From Massilia sp. (GTDB lineage Bacteria; Pseudomonadota; Gammaproteobacteria; Burkholderiales; Burkholderiaceae_D), in assembly GCA_028291845.1 (NCBI GenBank), contig JAQGNM010000360.1, positions 1 to 6,168 on the forward strand: a stretch of 6,168 nucleotides of DNA, written 5' to 3'. The translations under genes were made by a program, and so were the position numbers. How positions within the stretch are numbered: the stretch's first letter is position 1; each line of letters opens with the position of its first letter. Below the pieces are notes generated by a model. It made no database searches. It saw only the letters and a program-made list of their open reading frames with translations, and had not been told where the DNA came from. Shown piece by piece: positions 1 to 6,168 of the stretch.

Positions 1-1317
<1,317 letters not shown>

Positions 1318-1322
1318 TTGAT

Positions 1323-1355
1323 GCACGGCGCTGCGGCAATCGACCGCTGCGGTGC
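1323..1355 (+). promoter_or_regulatory. GC-rich hairpin in the atpA-atpG leader
   Basis: GCAC (1323-1326) pairs with GTGC (1352-1355). After a two-G bulge (1327-1328), CGC (1329-1331) pairs with GCG (1349-1351). A T-T mismatch follows, then GCGG (1333-1336) pairs with CCGC (1344-1347) around the 7-base loop CAATCGA. That is 11 Watson-Crick pairs. No T-run follows, so it is not an intrinsic terminator. It ends 11 bases before the atpG Shine-Dalgarno and would leave that site free. It may mark an RNA processing or stability site, or damp ribosome flow into atpG; its role is inferred only. Confidence 0.5.
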
Positions 1356-1366
1356 CCGGTAGCGCA

Positions 1367-1373
1367 GAAGGAG
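1367..1373 (+). promoter_or_regulatory. Ribosome binding site of atpG
   Basis: GAAGGAG lies 9 bases before the ATG at 1383. It is a strong Shine-Dalgarno match and fixes the atpG start. Confidence 0.85.
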
Positions 1374-1382
1374 TAAGGACTC

Positions 1383-2258
1383 ATGGCAGCAGGCAAAGAG
1401 ATACGTGGCAAGATCAAGAGCGTAGAGAATACGAAGAAGATCACTAAGGCGATGGAAATGGTCGCCGCATCGAAAATGCGCAAGGCGCAGGATCGCATGC
1501 GGGCGGCGCGTCCCTACAGTGACAAGATTCGGAATATCACCGCCAATCTGGCCACTGCGAATCCGGAATACACCCACCCCTTCATGGCTTCGGCCAAGAG
1601 CGGGCAGGCAAAGACCGTCGGCTTCATCGTCGTCACGACCGACAAGGGTCTGTGCGGCGGCATGAACACCAACGTGCTGCGGATGATGACGCAAAAAACG
1701 CGCGAGCTGGAAACGGCTGGCAACAAGATTGAATCGGTTGCCATTGGCAACAAGGGTTTGGGGTTCTTGAATCGGGTCGGCATCAAGGTGGTGTCGCATG
1801 CCGTCCAGATCGGCGACACGCCGCACCTGGAGAAATTGATCGGACCGGTCAAGGTCATGCTCGACGCCTACCAGGAAGGCAAACTCGACGCCGTCTACCT
1901 GTGCTACACCAAGTTCATCAACACGATGAAGCAGGAGCCGATGGTCGAGCAATTACTGCCGCTGTCGGCCGACAAGATGACTGCGGACAAGGGCAACCAC
2001 TCGTGGGATTACATCTACGAGCCGGATGCGCAAACCGTCATCGATGAATTGCTGGTGCGTTACGTCGAGGCGCTGGTCTACCAGGCCGTGGCGGAAAACC
2101 TGGCTTCCGAGCAATCGGCACGCATGGTGGCAATGAAAGCGGCGAGCGACAACGCCGGCAGCGTCATCGGCGAACTGAAGCTGGTCTACAACAAGACCCG
2201 CCAGGCAGCGATTACCAAAGAACTCTCCGAGATCGTCGCCGGTGCGGCAGCGGTCTAA
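1383..2258 (+). CDS. atpG: ATP synthase F1 subunit gamma
   Basis: This is the central rotor shaft of F1: its paired N- and C-terminal helices turn inside the alpha3beta3 ring and couple Fo rotation to catalysis. It has 291 residues, close to the usual length (about 287 in E. coli). The N-terminal helix begins AAGKEIRGKIKSVENTKKIT and continues with AMEMVAASKMRKAQ, the conserved coiled-coil signature. The middle Rossmann-like part includes GFIVVTTDKGLCGGMN near residues 80-95. The C-terminal helix carries SEQSARMVAMKAASDNA and ends in the conserved KTRQAAITKELSEIVAGAAA. The ATG start has a strong Shine-Dalgarno, and the encoded N-terminus matches the family. It sits between atpA and atpD, 65 and 33 bases away, as in the standard atpBEFHAGDC order. 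It is present at one copy per complex against three alpha and three beta, so lower translation than its neighbours is expected. No damage is seen. Confidence 0.98.
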   Translation: MAAGKEIRGKIKSVENTKKITKAMEMVAASKMRKAQDRMRAARPYSDKIRNITANLATANPEYTHPFMASAKSGQAKTVGFIVVTTDKGLCGGMNTNVLRMMTQKTRELETAGNKIESVAIGNKGLGFLNRVGIKVVSHAVQIGDTPHLEKLIGPVKVMLDAYQEGKLDAVYLCYTKFINTMKQEPMVEQLLPLSADKMTADKGNHSWDYIYEPDAQTVIDELLVRYVEALVYQAVAENLASEQSARMVAMKAASDNAGSVIGELKLVYNKTRQAAITKELSEIVAGAAAV

Positions 2259-2278
2259 ACCCGAATTAAATCAAATAT

Positions 2279-2285
2279 AGAAGGA
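2279..2285 (+). promoter_or_regulatory. Ribosome binding site of atpD in an A/T-rich leader
   Basis: AGAAGGA lies 6 bases before the ATG at 2292. The preceding bases (about 2263-2280) are A/T rich with no evident stem, which favours ribosome access. This contrasts with the hairpin-bearing leader of atpG. Confidence 0.8.
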
Positions 2286-2291
2286 ACGAAC

Positions 2292-3689
<1,398 letters not shown>

Positions 3690-3706
3690 ATCGGCGCTTT
3701 TAACCT

Positions 3707-3710
3707 AGGA
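3707..3710 (+). promoter_or_regulatory. Weak ribosome binding site of atpC
   Basis: Only AGGA is visible, 5 bases before the ATG at 3716. It is weaker than the sites of atpG and atpD. The short 26-base distance from the atpD stop allows help from ribosomes ending on atpD, and epsilon is needed at one copy per complex. Confidence 0.6.
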
Positions 3711-3715
3711 CACAC

Positions 3716-4138
3716 ATGGCAAATACCATTCACGTTGACGTCGTTTCGGCCGAGTCCCTGATTTTTTCGGGCGAAGCCGAGTTCGTCGCGTTGCCGGGTG
3801 AGTCGGGTGAGCTGGGCATCTATCCCAAGCACACCCCGCTGATCACGCGCATCCGTCCGGGTGCTGTACGGATCAAGACTGTCGGCAGCAACGAAGAAGA
3901 ATTCGTCTTCGTTGCCGGCGGCATCCTGGAAGTGCAGCCGAACGCAGTGACGGTCCTGGCCGACACCGCCATCCGCGGCAGCGACCTGGACGAAGCGAAA
4001 GCTATCGAAGCCAAGAAACTGGCGGAAGAATCGATGGTCAACAAGGAATCGAAAATCGACTACGCGAAAGCCCAGTCGGAGCTGGCCACCGCCATCGCCC
4101 AACTGGCGGCAATCGCCCGTCTGCGCAAGACCAGGTAA
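3716..4138 (+). CDS. atpC: ATP synthase F1 subunit epsilon
   Basis: Epsilon binds gamma at the foot of the rotor, joins F1 to the c-ring, and in bacteria can inhibit ATP hydrolysis through its C-terminal helices. It has 140 residues, the normal length. Residues about 1-85 form the N-terminal beta-sandwich, beginning ANTIHVDVVSAESLIFSGEA and including the signature GELGIYPKHTPLIT near residues 37-50. A two-helix hairpin follows, with charged heptad-like stretches (DEAKAIEAKKLAEESM, then an Ala-rich helix) and the end LAAIARLRKTR. The inhibitory C-terminal domain is thus complete. It is the last gene of the operon; a terminator begins 16 bases after the stop codon. The ATG is the only start that fits the family N-terminus. 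Confidence 0.98.
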   Translation: MANTIHVDVVSAESLIFSGEAEFVALPGESGELGIYPKHTPLITRIRPGAVRIKTVGSNEEEFVFVAGGILEVQPNAVTVLADTAIRGSDLDEAKAIEAKKLAEESMVNKESKIDYAKAQSELATAIAQLAAIARLRKTR

Positions 4139-4153
4139 GCATCTGGATTGCAC

Positions 4154-4184
4154 AAAAAAAAGGCAGCCTCGGCTGCCTTTTTTT
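4154..4184 (+). terminator. Intrinsic terminator of the atp operon
   Basis: Eight A residues (4154-4161) lead into GGCAGCC (4162-4168). Its complement GGCTGCC (4171-4177) is followed by seven T residues (4178-4184). The two arms are separated by only two bases, so the innermost pair probably opens to leave a CTCG tetraloop on a 6-bp stem, extended outward by A-T pairs. The A-tract supplies a T-run on the other strand, so the element could work in both directions, although no convergent gene is seen to its right. It ends the transcript 16-46 bases after the atpC stop. Confidence 0.95.
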
Positions 4185-4210
4185 CGTTTATTGCCGACGT
4201 TCGCAGCAGG

Positions 4211-4250
4211 GGGACTGGCACAAGCGCGAATGCGCGCAGATGCCTGTCCC
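4211..4250. repeat. Imperfect palindrome after the terminator, possibly REP-like
   Basis: GGGACTGGCA (4211-4220) pairs with TGCCTGTCCC (4241-4250) at 9 of 10 positions, the exception being a central T-T mismatch. Inside, GCGCG (4224-4228) pairs perfectly with CGCGC (4233-4237) around the loop AATG, separated from the outer stem by a 3x3 internal loop. No T-run follows, so it is not a classical terminator. The TGCCTGTCCC arm resembles intergenic palindromes that I recall as repeated in many proteobacterial genomes, some linked to REP-associated tyrosine transposases. Only one copy is in this window, so repetition is inferred. Confidence 0.5.
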
Positions 4251-4318
4251 ATGTTTCCAAACCTCCAGCGCGCCGATCCCCGCGATTATTTTCACTCGCA
4301 ACCAACAATAACAGCGCA

Positions 4319-4348
4319 TCGACCAATAGTGCCATAAAGAAATAAAAT
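4319..4348 (+). promoter_or_regulatory. Possible sigma70-type promoter for the MHYT gene
   Basis: TCGACC (4319-4324, 4 of 6 matches to TTGACA) is followed after 18 bases by TAAAAT (4343-4348, 5 of 6 matches to TATAAT), in an A/T-rich stretch of otherwise GC-rich DNA. Transcription would begin near 4355, about 40 bases before the TTG start at 4396. A second -10-like box, CATAAT at 4374-4379, has no good partner at the right distance. The operon terminator upstream makes a separate promoter necessary, but this exact site is a guess from consensus. Confidence 0.3.
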
Positions 4349-4385
4349 TGCCTGCCGTAAATAAAGATCAGCTCATAATCTTTCC

Positions 4386-4388
4386 AGG
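4386..4388 (+). promoter_or_regulatory. Weak ribosome binding site favouring the TTG start at 4396
   Basis: AGG (in AGGCGG, 4386-4391) lies 7 bases before TTG 4396. It is weak, but it is better than anything before the other in-frame TTG at 4348. The first in-frame ATG (4456) lies inside the first membrane helix and has no such site. Confidence 0.4.
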
Positions 4389-4395
4389 CGGCATC

Positions 4396-6168
4396 TTGAC
4401 TCATCTCATCGGCAGTTATCACATCGGTTTGGTCGCTTTATCAATCATCGTTGCGATGATGGCGTCCTACACCGCCCTGAACCTGACCGGGCGGGTCGCC
4501 GCCACCACCGGCCGCGCCAGTGTCCTGTGGCTGCTGGGCGGTGCGGCGGCGATGGGCAGCGGCATCTGGTCGATGCATTTTATCGGCATGCTTGCCTACA
4601 GCTTGCCAATCAAGATGAGTTACGACCTGGGCATCACCCTGTTGTCGCTGCTGGCTGCCATTAGCGCGTCGGCGCTGGCGCTGGGCATTGTTGCGCGTAC
4701 CACGGTAAGCCTGCAACACTACATCGGCGGCGGCGTGCTGATGGGTATTGGCATTTGCGTGATGCATTATTCGGGCATGTCCGCCATGCAGATGGCACCG
4801 GCCATCGAGTACGATGTCGGCATGGTCGCGGCCTCGGCGGTGATTGCCGTCACCGCCTCGGTGGCGGCGCTGTGGCTGGCTTTTACCTTGCGCGCCGGCA
4901 CCAGCTGGGCCGCGCACGGTAAAAAAGCCGGCGCCGCCGTCGTGATGGGGCTGGCGATCATCGCCATGCACTACACCGGCATGGAAGCAGCGCGCTTCGA
5001 TCCTGGCGCCGTCTGCACCACCCAGGGCGGCGTCGACGGCAACTGGCTGGCGGTGCGGGTGGGCGTGACGGCGATGTCGCTGCTGACGATTGCCTTGCTG
5101 CTGTCGGTGGTCGACTCGCGTCTGGCCGCCCGCACTGCCGGCCTGGTGCGTTCGCTCAGCCAGGCCAACCGCCAGTTGCACCATCTGGCCCTGCACGACA
5201 GCCTGACCCGCCTGCCCAACCGCAGCCTGCTGGAAGACCGCCTGGCGCAGGCGATTCATGCGGGCGAGCGCCACAACAAGCGCTTCGCGGTGATGTTTCT
5301 CGATCTGGACCGTTTTAAGACCATCAATGATTCGCTGGGCCATCACTACGGCGACAAGCTGCTGCAAGCGGTGGCTGACCGCCTCACCGCATGCCTGCGC
5401 GCCGGGGACACCGTGGCGCGCCTTGGCGGCGATGAATTCGTGGTGCTGCTCGGCGAGGTGGCCTCGCCTGCGGTGGTGTCGACCATCGCGCAGAAATTGC
5501 TCGACACCCTGGCGGTGCCGATCGTGGTGGAAGCGCAGCAGCAAAGCGTGTCGGTCAGCGTCGGCATCAGTATTTTTCCGGACGACGGGGCGTCCTTGCG
5601 CGAATTGATGAGCAATGCCGACAGCGCCATGTACCACGCGAAAAAAATGGGCCGCGCCAATTTTCAATTTTTCGCCCCAGCCATGAACGCCGCCGCCGGC
5701 GAGCGTTTGAAACTCGAGCAGGCATTGCGCCGCGCGCTGGAACTGAAACAGTTCGAACTGCATTACCAGCCGAAGGTCGATGTCGCCAGCGGCAAGGTGG
5801 TGGCGATGGAAGCGCTGGTGCGCTGGCGTTGTCCGGAGCGAGGCCTGGTGCCGCCCAACGATTTTATCGCCGTCAGCGAAGAGATCGGCCTGATCATCCC
5901 GCTGGGCGCCTGGGTGTTGCGCGAAGCATGTCGCCAGAACCGCGCCTGGCAACTGGCCGGGCTGCCGCATATGCGGGTGGCGGTGAATCTGTCGGCGTAC
6001 CAGTTCCGCCAAAAAGACTTGCCGGAATTTGTCGCCACGGTGCTGGCCGATGAAGGGCTCGATGCATCCTGCCTGGAACTGGAAGTGACCGAGAGCGTGG
6101 TGATGCACAATCCGGAAGAAGCTTCGCGCATCCTGGAAAAACTCCACGCCCAGGGCATCCATATCTCC
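4396..6168 (+). CDS. MHYT-GGDEF-EAL membrane c-di-GMP signalling protein (3' end outside window)
   Basis: This is a predicted inner-membrane sensor that makes and/or breaks down cyclic-di-GMP; 591 residues are visible. About seven membrane helices (roughly residues 11-30, 42-66, 80-102, 110-130, 143-165, 180-199, 218-239) carry three MHYT-type motifs: MHFIGM (60-65), MHYSGM (123-128) and MHYTGM (191-196). The MHYT family is proposed to bind copper and sense a gas such as O2, CO or NO. A short linker leads to a GGDEF domain (about 264-425) with DSLTRLPNR, LDLDRFKTIND, an intact GGDEF (344-348) and the inhibitory I-site RAGD (335-338), so cyclase activity and product inhibition are both plausible. 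The EAL domain starts near 435 with EAL (472-474, in MEALVRW), Asn531 in VNLSAYQF and Glu563/Glu566 in ELEVTE. The window ends just before the expected DDFGTGYS; roughly 100-130 residues are missing, so phosphodiesterase competence cannot be judged. The start is uncertain: an in-frame TAG lies near 4328, and TTG 4396 gives the family-like N-terminus THLIGSYHIGLVALS. A 573-codon antisense frame here is a shadow. Confidence 0.93.
   Translation, partial: MTHLIGSYHIGLVALSIIVAMMASYTALNLTGRVAATTGRASVLWLLGGAAAMGSGIWSMHFIGMLAYSLPIKMSYDLGITLLSLLAAISASALALGIVARTTVSLQHYIGGGVLMGIGICVMHYSGMSAMQMAPAIEYDVGMVAASAVIAVTASVAALWLAFTLRAGTSWAAHGKKAGAAVVMGLAIIAMHYTGMEAARFDPGAVCTTQGGVDGNWLAVRVGVTAMSLLTIALLLSVVDSRLAARTAGLVRSLSQANRQLHHLALHDSLTRLPNRSLLEDRLAQAIHAGERHNKRFAVMFLDLDRFKTINDSLGHHYGDKLLQAVADRLTACLRAGDTVARLGGDEFVVLLGEVASPAVVSTIAQKLLDTLAVPIVVEAQQQSVSVSVGISIFPDDGASLRELMSNADSAMYHAKKMGRANFQFFAPAMNAAAGERLKLEQALRRALELKQFELHYQPKVDVASGKVVAMEALVRWRCPERGLVPPNDFIAVSEEIGLIIPLGAWVLREACRQNRAWQLAGLPHMRVAVNLSAYQFRQKDLPEFVATVLADEGLDASCLELEVTESVVMHNPEEASRILEKLHAQGIHIS

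Noticed and set aside
4148..4345. Plus-strand frame of 65 codons after atpC
   Set aside because: It begins at the edge of the terminator stem, lacks a Shine-Dalgarno, and its product is the translated hairpin plus low-complexity Ser/Arg/Asn sequence.
4185..4395. Searched the gap for tRNA, small RNA, CRISPR or insertion-sequence ends
   Set aside because: No cloverleaf, repeated spacer pattern, transposase fragment or target-site duplication was visible. Only the palindrome and promoter-like boxes listed above stand out.
4060..4422. Minus-strand frame of 120 codons with a hydrophobic stretch (YFFMALLVDALLLLVA), possibly a small membrane protein divergent from the MHYT gene
   Set aside because: The frame runs through the whole terminator and into the antisense of atpC before it stops. 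It overlaps the MHYT start and has no clear ribosome binding site. The hydrophobic run alone is not enough to call a gene.
4441..6162. Long open frame (573 codons) on the minus strand
   Set aside because: It lies opposite the MHYT-GGDEF-EAL gene. Its His/Gln/Arg-rich low-complexity product has no recognisable domain, while the plus strand has a full set of MHYT, GGDEF and EAL motifs.

Overview
This window is the 3' half of a bacterial F1Fo ATP synthase operon followed by the first gene of the next transcription unit. All genes lie on the + strand. The ATP synthase proteins look betaproteobacterial (for example DELAPED in place of the E. coli DELSEED in the beta subunit, and a 465-residue beta subunit). 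Together with the high G+C content and the MHYT-GGDEF-EAL neighbour, this suggests an Oxalobacteraceae-like organism such as the Massilia/Janthinobacterium/Duganella group. That placement rests on recalled family features, not on a search.

Layout. Positions 1-1317 hold the alpha subunit gene atpA, lacking about 75 N-terminal codons that lie before the window. A 65-base gap with a GC-rich hairpin leads to atpG (gamma, 1383-2258). A 33-base A/T-rich leader precedes atpD (beta, 2292-3689), and a 26-base gap precedes atpC (epsilon, 3716-4138). A strong intrinsic terminator (4154-4184) closes the operon. The next 211 bases, up to the following gene, carry no convincing gene. They hold a 40-base imperfect palindrome (4211-4250) and a plausible but weak promoter. 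From about 4396 to the window's end runs an open reading frame for a membrane-bound MHYT-GGDEF-EAL cyclic-di-GMP protein. It is cut off by the window just before the expected DDFGTGYS segment of its EAL domain.

How the genes work together. Alpha, beta, gamma and epsilon form the F1 head (alpha3 beta3 gamma epsilon, plus delta from upstream). Beta carries the catalytic sites, alpha supplies the arginine finger, gamma is the rotor shaft, and epsilon sits on the rotor and can inhibit ATP hydrolysis. The Fo genes and delta (atpB, E, F, H) are expected upstream. The MHYT-GGDEF-EAL gene is a separate signalling gene: a terminator lies between it and atpC, and the sequence shows no functional link to ATP synthesis.

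I found no previously undescribed system. The window is mostly conserved housekeeping DNA. The points that merit a second look are the leader structures within the operon (hairpin before gamma, open leader before beta), the palindrome after the terminator, and the TTG start inferred for the MHYT gene.
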